Shown here in pieces: positions 1-6,821 of a DNA stretch of 10,024 nt. The DNA lies in the NCBI GenBank assembly GCA_964383845.1, contig CAYLIF010000039.1, forward strand, positions 1 through 10,024, given 5' to 3'. Every line of letters starts with the position of its first letter. Position 1 is the first letter of the stretch. The stretch is from JAAZGD01 sp964383845 (lineage in GTDB: Bacteria > Bacillota > Clostridia > Peptostreptococcales > Anaerovoracaceae). A model generated the notes under the pieces. That model did no database searches, was not told where the DNA came from, and saw only the letters and a list, made by a program, of their open reading frames with translations. The translations under genes were made by a program, and so were the position numbers.

Positions 1-4
1 TAGA

Positions 5-1453
5 ATGGCTATTAAAACTGGTAAAGAGTACGTTGAAAGCTTAAGGAAATTAAATTTAAATGTATATATGTTTGGGGAAAAGATAGAGTCTCCAGTAGAT
101 CATCCAATTATCATACCTTCTATGAATGCTGTTGCTCTCACATATGATTTGGCATTAGACCCCTTGTATGAGGAATTAATGACGGTTAAGTCCCATATTA
201 CAGGCGAGACAATAAATCTTTTTAATCACATTTTCCAAAGCACAGGAGATCTTGTTAAAAAGGTTAAAAGGCAAAGAATGTTAGGACAGAAGACTGCATG
301 CTGTTTTCAGCGTTGTGTAGGACAGGATGCATATAATGCTGTGTTTAGTACAGCATATGAAGTAGATATGAAACATGGTACCAACTATCTTGAGCGAGTC
401 ACTGAGTTTATGAAATATGTTCAAAAAGAGGACTTAGTAACAGATGGTGCTATGACTGACGTTAAAGGGGATAGAGGGCTTTCTCCTAATGATCAAGTTG
501 ATCCCGATATGTATTTAAGAGTTGTAGAGCGTAGAGAAGATGGGATTATTGTTAATGGCTGTAAAGCTCACCAAACAGGAATTTGCAATTCCCATGAAGT
601 TCTTTGTATGCCTACTATTGCAATGAGGCCCGAGGATAAAGACTATGCACTTTGCTTTTCAGTCCCCACTGACACCGAAGGAATAACAATTATTTATGGA
701 CGTCAGTCTTGCGATACAAGGAAGATGGAAGGTTCACAAATGGATGTTGGAAACAGCGAATTTGGAGGACATGAGGCTCTTGTAATATTCGATCATGTGT
801 TTGTTCCTAATGAAAGAATTTTTCTTGACGGAGAAACAGAGTTCGTAGGCATGTTGGTTGAAAGATTTAGTGGTCATCACAGACCGAGTTATGCATGTAA
901 AACAGGAGTTGGAGACGTACTTATTGGAGCTGCTGCATTAGCCGCAGATTACAATGGAGTACCAAAGGCCTCTCATATAAAAGACAAACTAATTGAAATG
1001 ACTCACCTTAATGAAACCATTTATTCATCAGCTCTGGCCTGTTCATATGAGGGAATCCCTACACCATCAGGAGCTTATCTAATAGACTTGCTTCTTGCAA
1101 ATGTCTGTAAGCAAAATGTTACAAGATTCCCCTATGAAATGACAAGATTAGCAGAAGATATTGCAGGCGGAATAATGGTTACCCAACCTTCTGAAAAAGA
1201 CTTAAGAAGTCCAGAAATAGGGCACTATGTAGAGAAGTATTTAAAGGGTGCAGATAGTTTTACTACAGAAAACAGGATGCGAATAATGAGACTAATTGAG
1301 AATCTTACTTTGGGCTCTGGAGCTGTTGGTTATAGAACCGAATCCATGCATGGAGCCGGTTCGCCTCAAGCACAAAGAATAATGATTGCTAGACTAGGTA
1401 ACTTAGAGCATAAAAAAGAGTTGGCTAAAAATATTGCAAAAATTGAAGATTAA
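5..1453 (+). CDS. abfD: 4-hydroxybutyryl-CoA dehydratase / vinylacetyl-CoA delta-isomerase
   Basis: The protein (482 aa) matches the AbfD family over its full length. These cytoplasmic FAD and [4Fe-4S] enzymes convert 4-hydroxybutyryl-CoA to crotonyl-CoA in 4-aminobutyrate and succinate fermentation. Visible hallmarks are the cysteine pair CFQRC (C100, C104), GAMTDVKGDRGLSP (148-161), KAHQTG with T191, YGRQSCDTRKM (231-241), GGHEAL with E257, ERFSGHHRPSYACK (286-299: H292, Y296, C298, K299) and YRTESMHGAGSPQAQRIMIA (443-462) with E446. The Clostridium aminobutyricum enzyme uses C99, C103, H292 and C299 as cluster ligands, so all four have counterparts. The Y-to-C spacing is, however, one residue shorter here, and the protein is about eight residues shorter than that enzyme. 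The start fits the family N terminus (EYVESLRKLN), but its ribosome binding site lies outside the window. No other pathway genes are visible. A paralogue with a shifted substrate is possible. Confidence 0.93.
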   Translation: MAIKTGKEYVESLRKLNLNVYMFGEKIESPVDHPIIIPSMNAVALTYDLALDPLYEELMTVKSHITGETINLFNHIFQSTGDLVKKVKRQRMLGQKTACCFQRCVGQDAYNAVFSTAYEVDMKHGTNYLERVTEFMKYVQKEDLVTDGAMTDVKGDRGLSPNDQVDPDMYLRVVERREDGIIVNGCKAHQTGICNSHEVLCMPTIAMRPEDKDYALCFSVPTDTEGITIIYGRQSCDTRKMEGSQMDVGNSEFGGHEALVIFDHVFVPNERIFLDGETEFVGMLVERFSGHHRPSYACKTGVGDVLIGAAALAADYNGVPKASHIKDKLIEMTHLNETIYSSALACSYEGIPTPSGAYLIDLLLANVCKQNVTRFPYEMTRLAEDIAGGIMVTQPSEKDLRSPEIGHYVEKYLKGADSFTTENRMRIMRLIENLTLGSGAVGYRTESMHGAGSPQAQRIMIARLGNLEHKKELAKNIAKIED

Positions 1454-1460
1454 TTAACTA

Positions 1461-1481
1461 AAAGGTGGGAAAAACATGTAA
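1461..1481 (+). other. Orphan ribosome binding site with start-stop ATGTAA
   Basis: Eight bases after the abfD stop lies a good Shine-Dalgarno sequence (AGGTGG, 1463-1468). Seven bases after that comes an ATG (1476-1478) followed directly by TAA (1479-1481). The signal has the strength and spacing of a real initiation site, but no open frame follows. It may be the remnant of a lost downstream gene of the abfD operon, or a minimal start-stop element. Only the sequence arrangement is seen; both interpretations are inference. Confidence 0.4.
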
Positions 1482-1489
1482 TATTAAAA

Positions 1490-1529
1490 ATTAGTGATAG
1501 AATGTTAGTGATAACATTCTATCACTAAT
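1490..1529. repeat. Perfect 18-bp inverted repeat (hairpin or operator)
   Basis: The arms ATTAGTGATAGAATGTTA (1490-1507) and its exact reverse complement (1512-1529) flank a 4-base loop, GTGA. The 9-mer TTAGTGATA also occurs as a direct repeat at 1491-1499 and 1505-1513, a 14-base period, so the element is both a palindrome and a tandem repeat. No T-run follows on the + strand, so it is a poor terminator in the direction of the genes. On the minus strand the stem is followed by TTTTTAATATT and would look like a terminator, although no minus-strand gene is nearby. An operator for the downstream lipoprotein unit or an mRNA-stabilising hairpin behind abfD are alternatives. Confidence 0.75.
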
Positions 1530-1537
1530 AATAAAGA

Positions 1538-1556
1538 GCCCTATAAAGAGTAGGGC
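1538..1556 (+). other. Short GC-rich hairpin in lipoprotein leader
   Basis: GCCCTA (1538-1543) and TAGGGC (1551-1556) form a perfect 6-bp stem around a 7-base loop, 15 bases upstream of the ribosome binding site of the lipoprotein gene. It has no T-tract. It could shape the 5' untranslated region, but a stem this short can arise by chance. Confidence 0.3.
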
Positions 1557-1581
1557 AGAAACATAAAAATGGAGGTTTACA

Positions 1582-1962
1582 ATGAAAAGGTTTGGTATTG
1601 TTACGCTAGTGCTTATAATAGCAGTGTCTATGTTGGGACTAACAGGATGTTTTAATAGTGGAGCTGATGGAAACATACCGGAGATAATAGACCCAAATAT
1701 TGGGATAGACGATCCTGTTCAGGAAGAGCAGCAAGATATAAAGGTGGGTTCAGGAACTTATGTTGGACAAATTGATAATAACTCTGTGGAAATAATTATT
1801 TCAGGGGCGCCTGAGGAAACGGCCAATAGAGCATTCAGATTATCTCCCCAAGTAAGAGAGAGATTTGAACAACTAGGACTTCAAGATAATTCTCCTGTAA
1901 AATTCGAATATTATGTTGATAACCAAGATCAATGGATGCTAGTGAATATTGGACCTATGTAA
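1582..1962 (+). CDS. Small secreted lipoprotein of unknown function
   Basis: The protein (126 aa) has a clear lipoprotein signal peptide: MKR, a hydrophobic core (about residues 4-20), and the lipobox LTGC with the lipidated cysteine at C23. It should therefore be anchored on the outer face of the cytoplasmic membrane. An acidic, proline-containing linker (about 24-55) leads to a C-terminal part (about 57-126) that begins GTYVGQIDNNSVEI and contains AFRLSPQVRERFEQLGL. This looks like a small compact beta-rich domain of a kind I recall in other clostridial and bacillar hypothetical proteins. A strong GGAGG (1571-1575), 6 bases before the ATG, supports the start. The gene lies 43-55 bases upstream of uvsE on the same strand and may share its transcript. 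I cannot assign a function. Confidence 0.8.
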   Translation: MKRFGIVTLVLIIAVSMLGLTGCFNSGADGNIPEIIDPNIGIDDPVQEEQQDIKVGSGTYVGQIDNNSVEIIISGAPEETANRAFRLSPQVRERFEQLGLQDNSPVKFEYYVDNQDQWMLVNIGPM

Positions 1963-2017
1963 CTTCTAATTGCAACTTAACATACAAAAACAGTAAAGAG
2001 ATAACATGGAGATGACG

Positions 2018-3274
2018 ATGAGCATAGGCTACGCTTGCTTGGGAATTGGAATTCCCAATACTTCCTTTAGAAGTTTAATACAGAAAAATGCAACTCTTGA
2101 TAATTTGACTGGAGTTATATCTTCAAACTTAGAAGCCTTGCATTATTTGTTAGAGTATAATATTAGGAATAACATACTATTGTTCAGAATAAGCTCAGAT
2201 CTGATACCATTTGGAAGTAGTCCTGTTAATACCCTAGATTGGGGCCATGATTTTAAGAATGAATGGCAAAGGTTAGGGTATTTGATACAAGAATCAAAGC
2301 TAAGAGTTTCAATGCATCCTGGTCAGTATACGGTATTAAATTCTCCACGCCCTGAAGTAGTTGAGAGAGCTATAGATGATTTAATATACCATGAAAAGGT
2401 ACTAAGCAATTTATCAACTAATAGTGAAAATAAAATAATCCTACATATTGGAGGAGCTTATGGTGACAAAACAGCAGCTATAGAAAGATTTTCTGAAAAT
2501 TACATGAAATTACCTGTTGCGGTAAAAGACAGGTTGGTAATTGAGAATGATGACAGAATTTATAATATACAGGATGCTTTACATTTAGGTGAAAAATTGT
2601 CTATTCCTGTTGTATTTGATAACCTTCATCATAATGTTAACCCACCCCAAGAGAATAATTCGGATACTTATTGGATTCAAAGAGCCTTTGAAACATGGAG
2701 AGTACAAGATGGCAAGCAAAAGATTCATTACTCTCAAGAGAATCCACAAAAGAGAAGAGGGGCTCATTCGGAGACTATTAATTTAGATCAATTTCTTTGG
2801 TTTTATAAAAAAATGGAAGATCCCATACCGGACATTATGCTTGAAGTCAAAGATAAAAATCTTTCAGCAGTAAAGTGTATAAATGGAAGCTCAGAAAATC
2901 GAAAAATAGCTTCTCTGGAAGATGAGTGGGCACTTTACAAATACAATATACTGGAGCGGTCTCCTAGTATATATCAAGAAATAAGGAATTTGCTAAAAGA
3001 TAAAACGAAATACCCTGTGGAAGATTTTTATCGTCTTATAGATATGGGAATGTCAGAAGTGCCTAGCATTGGAAACCAAGTTAATGCACTTCAGCATGTG
3101 TGGGGATATTTTAAGGTTAAGGCTTCAGAAAAAGAAAAGATTTCTATGAATAAGTGGATGGAAGATTTCAAGGATGAGAAAATCACCATTTCTTTTATGA
3201 AAAAAAAGTTAAATCGCTTAGCTCTTAAATATAATGAAGCTTATTTAAACAATTCTTATTTTTTTGTTTTGTGA
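2018..3274 (+). CDS. uvsE: UV damage endonuclease UvsE with C-terminal DUF1722-like domain
   Basis: This is a UVDE-family TIM-barrel endonuclease, which nicks DNA 5' of cyclobutane dimers and 6-4 photoproducts to start excision repair. Numbered from the ATG at 2018 (418 aa), the metal ligands known from the Thermus thermophilus enzyme are all present: H100 (in SMHPGQY), H143 (LHIGG), E176 (VIEND), D201 and H204 (FDNLHH), H237, H250 (GAHSE) and E276 (LEVKDKN). The lysine matching the modified K229 of Thermus is K235 (KIH). The barrel ends near residue 285. A C-terminal part (about 300-418), with YKYNILERS, QVNALQHVWGYFK and EAYLNNSYFF, resembles DUF1722 (YbgA), making the protein about 100 aa longer than typical bacillar UvsE. 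I chose 2018 because GGAG (2008-2011) lies 6 bases upstream and MSIGYACLGIG fits the family start. ATGs at 2006 and 2012 are alternatives in the same frame. Confidence 0.92.
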   Translation: MSIGYACLGIGIPNTSFRSLIQKNATLDNLTGVISSNLEALHYLLEYNIRNNILLFRISSDLIPFGSSPVNTLDWGHDFKNEWQRLGYLIQESKLRVSMHPGQYTVLNSPRPEVVERAIDDLIYHEKVLSNLSTNSENKIILHIGGAYGDKTAAIERFSENYMKLPVAVKDRLVIENDDRIYNIQDALHLGEKLSIPVVFDNLHHNVNPPQENNSDTYWIQRAFETWRVQDGKQKIHYSQENPQKRRGAHSETINLDQFLWFYKKMEDPIPDIMLEVKDKNLSAVKCINGSSENRKIASLEDEWALYKYNILERSPSIYQEIRNLLKDKTKYPVEDFYRLIDMGMSEVPSIGNQVNALQHVWGYFKVKASEKEKISMNKWMEDFKDEKITISFMKKKLNRLALKYNEAYLNNSYFFVL

Positions 3275-3298
3275 TTACTTAGAGAGGAGAAATGTATT

Positions 3299-4099
3299 AT
3301 GAGTAACTGTGGAGTAAGAACGGTTACAAAAATCTTGGTATCACTTTCCTTTATACTTATGGTGATTGTAAATTTTTTAGCTAATTATTTGCCAATAAAT
3401 GGGCAGAATACTGGTGAAATATCAGACTCTTATAGCAATTTGTTTGCCCCAGCAGGACTAACCTTCATTATCTGGGGGATAATCTATATTCTGTTGGCTC
3501 TTTATACAATTTATCAATTCGGATTCTTTCAAAAAAATGATAAAAGTTCTGTGAGTGCTTTGATGGAAAGAATTTCACCTTTCTTTATTCTGAGTTCATT
3601 ACTTAATACAGTATGGATTTTTGCTTGGCATTATAACCTTATTGCTATATGTCTAGTTCTCATAGGGGGGATGTTAGTTTTATTGATTCGAATAAACCTG
3701 CTGATAGATAATGAAAATCTATCTAATAAAGAAAAGTTTTTTATCAAATTGCCATTTAGTATTTATTTCGGCTGGGTGACAGTTGCCACTATTGCCAATG
3801 CTACAACACTTTTGGTAGACCTAGGTTGGAATGGATTTGGAATTTCAGAAGTTATTTGGACTGTTATTATACTTTTGCTTGGAGCCGCCATTGGTTTTGC
3901 AACAATAAAATTAAGACGAGATATAGCTTACGGGCTTGTTCTAATATGGTCTTATGGAGGGATACTATTGAAACACGTTTCCCAAGATGGTTTCGCCATG
4001 GCATATCCTACCGTTATTGTAACGGCGGGAATTTGTATGGTGATATTTATTTTTGCTATACTTTTGAGCCTTTACAAAAAGAATAGTGCAGTAGCTTAG
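3299..4099 (+). CDS. TspO/MBR-like tryptophan-rich membrane protein
   Basis: A 266-aa, very hydrophobic protein with roughly seven or eight predicted membrane segments (about 11-31, 50-73, 92-110, 112-135, 150-172, 182-202, 206-226, 238-258). The N-terminal portion LPINGQNTGEISDSYSNLF, then PAGLTFIIWGIIY (51-63), and later LNTVWIFAWHY (102-112) are typical of the longer bacterial proteins annotated as tryptophan-rich sensory protein (TspO/MBR family). It contains seven tryptophans. Classical TspO is about 160 aa with five helices, so this is a larger relative and ligand binding (porphyrin, sterol) should not be assumed. AGGAG (3285-3289) lies 9 bases upstream of the ATG. The start is only 24 bases after the uvsE stop, so co-transcription with uvsE is likely, and a hairpin terminator follows. 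Confidence 0.75.
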   Translation: MSNCGVRTVTKILVSLSFILMVIVNFLANYLPINGQNTGEISDSYSNLFAPAGLTFIIWGIIYILLALYTIYQFGFFQKNDKSSVSALMERISPFFILSSLLNTVWIFAWHYNLIAICLVLIGGMLVLLIRINLLIDNENLSNKEKFFIKLPFSIYFGWVTVATIANATTLLVDLGWNGFGISEVIWTVIILLLGAAIGFATIKLRRDIAYGLVLIWSYGGILLKHVSQDGFAMAYPTVIVTAGICMVIFIFAILLSLYKKNSAVA

Positions 4100-4114
4100 G
4101 AATATTATAATTAT

Positions 4115-4164
4115 CAAACCAAACAAATTCCCCGCCGAAAAGAGCGGGGAATTTATTTGGTTTG
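4115..4164. terminator. Strong hairpin terminator, probably bidirectional
   Basis: Arms of 21 bases (4115-4135 and 4144-4164) pair with a single mismatch around an 8-base loop. The GC-rich core TTCCCCGC/GCGGGGAA is followed on the + strand by TTTATTTGGTTT and on the minus strand by TTTGTTTGG, so it can act as an intrinsic terminator in either direction. The one C-A mismatch on the + strand transcript becomes a G-U pair on the minus strand. It lies just after the TspO-like gene and ends the lipoprotein-uvsE-tspO unit. Confidence 0.8.
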
Positions 4165-4204
4165 TATGAACATTTTTCTGGCTTCCATGATACAATAAAC
4201 GGGT

Positions 4205-4233
4205 TTGTATGTTATTATGAGACTTGTAATAAT
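4205..4233 (+). promoter_or_regulatory. Candidate sigma-A promoter for the DUF554 gene
   Basis: TTGTAT (4205-4210), a 17-base spacer and AATAAT (4228-4233) with an upstream TG extension (4225-4226) form a plausible extended -10 promoter. The predicted start near 4240 gives a leader of about 27 bases containing the AAGGG ribosome binding site. It sits between a terminator and a gene start, as expected for a new transcription unit. The call is by eye only. Confidence 0.45.
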
Positions 4234-4266
4234 TATTAAAAAATAAAATTAAAAGGGATAAAAAAT

Positions 4267-4968
4267 ATGATAGCGGTAATAGTAAATGGAGCAGCAATTA
4301 TTATTGGTGGAAGCATAGGTCTTCTTCTGAAAAAAGGCATACCTGAAGAGATGGGTTCACTGATAATGAAGGGAATAGCGCTTTGTGTTATATATATTGG
4401 TATTTCTGGTGCCTTTGAAGGTGAAAACACAATGATAACCATATTGTCAATGTTGTTTGGAGCGATAATTGGTCACAGCTTAAAGCTAGATGACCGCTTA
4501 AATAGTTTAGCCAGCAAATTAGAGAAAAAGATGCAAAAAAAGGATAATGGGAAGCAGGAAGTGGTAATGAAGACGTCCTTTGCTGAGGGCTTTGTTACAG
4601 CTACTTTATTATTTTGCGTTGGTGCCCTAGCTATCGTAGGATCTTTGCAAGCTGGTCTTGCAAGTGACTACGAAATGCTATTTATGAAGTCTGCTATGGA
4701 CGGTATAACCTCAGTAATTTTCGCGGCCACATTGGGTGTAGGCGTTTTATTTTCATCATTTCCAGTTGTTATATACCAAGGAATAATTGTTGGAATAGCT
4801 GGATTGGCAGCTCCATATCTTACTGACTATATGGTAGGAGAAATGACTTGCGTGGGCTCTCTTTTGATTTTGGCCATAGCATTTAATATGATGGGAATAA
4901 CCAAGATAAAAATAATGAATTTAATGCCAGCTGTATTCATCCCAATTATTTTATGTTTATTTATGTAG
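4267..4968 (+). CDS. DUF554 family membrane protein (YqgA/YdfK-like)
   Basis: A 233-aa integral membrane protein matching DUF554, a widespread bacterial family whose transport or other activity is not established. Family-typical stretches are the N-terminal glycine-rich helix (IIIGGSIGLLL, 11-21), IYIGISGAF (42-50), TATLLFCVGALAIVGSLQAG (111-130), KSAMDGITSVIFAATLGVGV (141-160) and AFNMMGITKIKIMNLMPAV (205-223). About six or seven membrane segments are visible, with a charged cytoplasmic-type loop (about 72-101, many lysines) between the two halves. AAGGG (4253-4257) lies 9 bases upstream of the ATG. The gene is flanked by a terminator upstream and an 81-base gap downstream, so it may be transcribed alone or together with the small gene after it. 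Confidence 0.88.
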   Translation: MIAVIVNGAAIIIGGSIGLLLKKGIPEEMGSLIMKGIALCVIYIGISGAFEGENTMITILSMLFGAIIGHSLKLDDRLNSLASKLEKKMQKKDNGKQEVVMKTSFAEGFVTATLLFCVGALAIVGSLQAGLASDYEMLFMKSAMDGITSVIFAATLGVGVLFSSFPVVIYQGIIVGIAGLAAPYLTDYMVGEMTCVGSLLILAIAFNMMGITKIKIMNLMPAVFIPIILCLFM

Positions 4969-5049
4969 GCAGTATATAGGTATTTAGCCCAAAAGCTAAT
5001 AATTAAAAACAAAGATATTTAATAGTTTAGAGGAGAAAGGAAGATAACA

Positions 5050-5352
5050 ATGAAAAGAAAAGTTTGTTTTCTATTTGTAAGTGCATCTATCACTAAACCA
5101 AGAAGAGAAGAAATGGATTTAGGCACAGGGCTTATGATTTTTGTTGGAGTGAAAGATTATGCAATGGCTTGTGAAGAAGCTGTAAAGCTTGCAGACGAAG
5201 GAGTTATTATGATTGAGCTTTGCGGAGGCTTTGGTACATTGGGACATGCAATGGTTACAGAAGCAGTTGAAGGAAGACTTCAAGTAGGTGTTGTAAGATT
5301 TGATAACCACCCAGGATATGATGGGATTTCAGGAGATACAAAATTTATGTAG
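5050..5352 (+). CDS. DUF6506-type small cytoplasmic protein
   Basis: A 100-aa protein without a signal peptide or membrane segment. I recognise it as resembling the DUF6506 family from the motifs ELCGGFG (56-62, with C58) and VGVVRFDNHPGYDG (79-92), together with the alternating strand-helix pattern (VCFLFV, LMIFVGV, helix 38-50). The family has no established activity. The conserved Cys-Gly-Gly and Asp-Asn-His residues suggest a binding or catalytic site, which is inference only. A ribosome binding region AGGAGAAAGGAAG (5031-5043) precedes the ATG. It lies 81 bases after the DUF554 gene with no clear terminator between them, so read-through is possible, and a strong terminator follows. Confidence 0.75.
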   Translation: MKRKVCFLFVSASITKPRREEMDLGTGLMIFVGVKDYAMACEEAVKLADEGVIMIELCGGFGTLGHAMVTEAVEGRLQVGVVRFDNHPGYDGISGDTKFM

Positions 5353-5376
5353 CTAATTGAGAATCTAAAAAATAGT

Positions 5377-5429
5377 AATGCACCTTTCGATATTAGGGTT
5401 TTCCTAACAGAGAAGGGTGCATTTTATTT
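5377..5429. terminator. Bidirectional terminator between convergent genes
   Basis: A 12-bp stem, AATGCACCTTTC (5377-5388) with GAAGGGTGCATT (5412-5423) including one G-U pair, encloses an inner TTAGG/CCTAA stem (5393-5397, 5403-5407). On the + strand it runs into TTTTATTTGTTT. On the minus strand it is followed by ACTATTTTTTAG. It lies between the converging DUF6506-type gene and the UPF0210 gene and can serve both. Confidence 0.85.
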
Positions 5430-5448
5430 GTTTAAGTTATATTATTTT

Positions 5449-6807
5449 TTAATTCTTAAGGCTCTGAAGTGGGGCCGGTATTCTTCCACCCCTGTTTATT
5501 AATACTGAGGGAGAAGCAGGGTTTACTTTCATTATTGGACCTGTACCCAGTAAGCCTCCAAAGTCCAATTCTTCACCTCTTTCCAGACCTATGGCCGGGA
5601 TTACCCTTACTGCAGTAGTTTTGTTGTTAACCATACCAATGGCAGCCTCATCAGCGATAATAGCTGATATTATCTCAGCTGGAGTGTCACCAGGTATTAC
5701 GATCATATCTAATCCCACTGAACAAACTGCTGTCATGGACTCCAGCTTTTCAATTGTTAGGACACCTTTTCTGGCAGCATCAATCATTCCCGCATCTTCA
5801 GATACAGGGATAAATGCACCTGAAAGTCCACCAACGTGTGAAGAAGCCATGACTCCCCCTTTTTTAACTGCATCATTTAATAATGCAAGGGCAGCAGTGG
5901 TTCCCCAACCGCCACAGGTTTCTAACCCCATCTCTTCTAAGATGTGAGCAACAGAATCTCCGATGGCAGGAGTGGGAGCCAAAGATAAATCGATTATCCC
6001 AAATGGAATTCCCAATAACTCTGAGGCTTCCATACCAACTAGTTGGCCCATCCGGGTTATTTTAAAAGCCGTCTTTTTTATAGTATCTGCAACTTCATCT
6101 AGAGAGGCGTCTTTTGGCATTTTTGCCAAGGCGGCTCTTACTACACCAGGCCCTGAAACCCCAACATTAATTACGCTATCAGGTTCCCCAGGGCCGTGAA
6201 AAGCTCCTGCCATAAATGGATTATCTTCTGGTGCATTACAAAACACAACTAGCTTGGCTGCGCCAACACACTGTTTGTCTTGAGTTTTTTCTGCAGCTTC
6301 ACGGACAACTTGCCCCATTATTTTAACAGCATCCATATTGATGCCTGCTTTTGTAGTTCCAACATTTACAGAAGAGCATACAAAATCTGTTTCCGCAAGA
6401 GCTTGGGGTATTGAATTAATAAGCTCTCGATCACCAGGAGAAAAACCTTTATGAACCAAAGCAGAATATCCACCAATAAAATCAACGCCTACATCCTTTG
6501 CAACCTGGTCAAGAGTCTTAGCGTATTTGACAGGATCCCCTCCTGATGCTGCTACAAGCATTGCGATAGGCGTTACTGAGATTCTTTTGTTCACAATGGG
6601 GATACCATATTTTTTTTCAATGGACTCACCAACCTTAACAAGATCCTTGGCGTAGTTATAGATTTTCTTATATATTTTATTACATGATCTGTCAATATCT
6701 TCATCGGCACAATCTAAAAGAGAAATACCCATAGTAATAGTTCTTATATCAAGGCTTTCTTCTTCAATCATGGTTATCGTTTCCATGATATCCGTCATAT
6801 TCAACAT
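5449..6807 (-). CDS. UPF0210 / PFL-fold family protein (DUF711)
   Basis: A 452-aa cytoplasmic protein matching the UPF0210 family over its full length. Structures in this family show a fold resembling pyruvate formate-lyase and anaerobic ribonucleotide reductase, but no reaction is established. Recognisable conserved stretches are SVTPIAML (77-84), DFIGGYSALVHKGFSPGD (109-126), FCNAPEDNPFMAGAFHGPGE (189-208), DLSLAPTPAIGDSVAHILEE (273-292), CGGWGTTAALALLND (298-312) and SSHVGGLSGAFIPVSED (322-338). I see no glycyl-radical signature of the RVxG type near the C terminus, where the nearest sequence is RVIPAIG (401-407), so it is not expected to be a glycyl-radical enzyme. AGGAGG (6818-6823 on this strand) lies 10 bases before the ATG and overlaps the stop codon of the upstream ACT gene. 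Translation coupling within a two-gene operon is likely. Confidence 0.93.
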   Translation of the reverse strand: MLNMTDIMETITMIEEESLDIRTITMGISLLDCADEDIDRSCNKIYKKIYNYAKDLVKVGESIEKKYGIPIVNKRISVTPIAMLVAASGGDPVKYAKTLDQVAKDVGVDFIGGYSALVHKGFSPGDRELINSIPQALAETDFVCSSVNVGTTKAGINMDAVKIMGQVVREAAEKTQDKQCVGAAKLVVFCNAPEDNPFMAGAFHGPGEPDSVINVGVSGPGVVRAALAKMPKDASLDEVADTIKKTAFKITRMGQLVGMEASELLGIPFGIIDLSLAPTPAIGDSVAHILEEMGLETCGGWGTTAALALLNDAVKKGGVMASSHVGGLSGAFIPVSEDAGMIDAARKGVLTIEKLESMTAVCSVGLDMIVIPGDTPAEIISAIIADEAAIGMVNNKTTAVRVIPAIGLERGEELDFGGLLGTGPIMKVNPASPSVLINRGGRIPAPLQSLKN

Positions 6808-6821
6808 AATTGGGTCTCCTC

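Noticed and set aside
398..406. Possible glycyl-radical site in the UPF0210 protein (residues 401-407, RVIPAIG; positions here are residue numbers)
   Set aside because: The required glycine after RVx is absent, so the resemblance to the PFL radical loop does not hold.
1531..1581. Possible riboswitch in the leader of the lipoprotein gene
   Set aside because: Only one 6-bp stem is present and no known riboswitch core could be recognised in the short leader.
1491..1676. Minus-strand open frame of 61 codons over the palindrome and lipoprotein start
   Set aside because: It is antisense to the lipoprotein signal peptide, so its hydrophobic look is a by-product, and it has no family resemblance.
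3965..4297. Minus-strand open frame of 110 codons spanning the TspO-like gene end and the terminator
   Set aside because: It reads through a strong hairpin terminator and across the start of the DUF554 gene, and its sequence is low-complexity.
5591..6199. Several open frames on the + strand (118, 60 and 78 codons) opposite the UPF0210 gene
   Set aside because: They are antisense shadows of a well-conserved full-length protein, overlap each other, and show no family resemblance.
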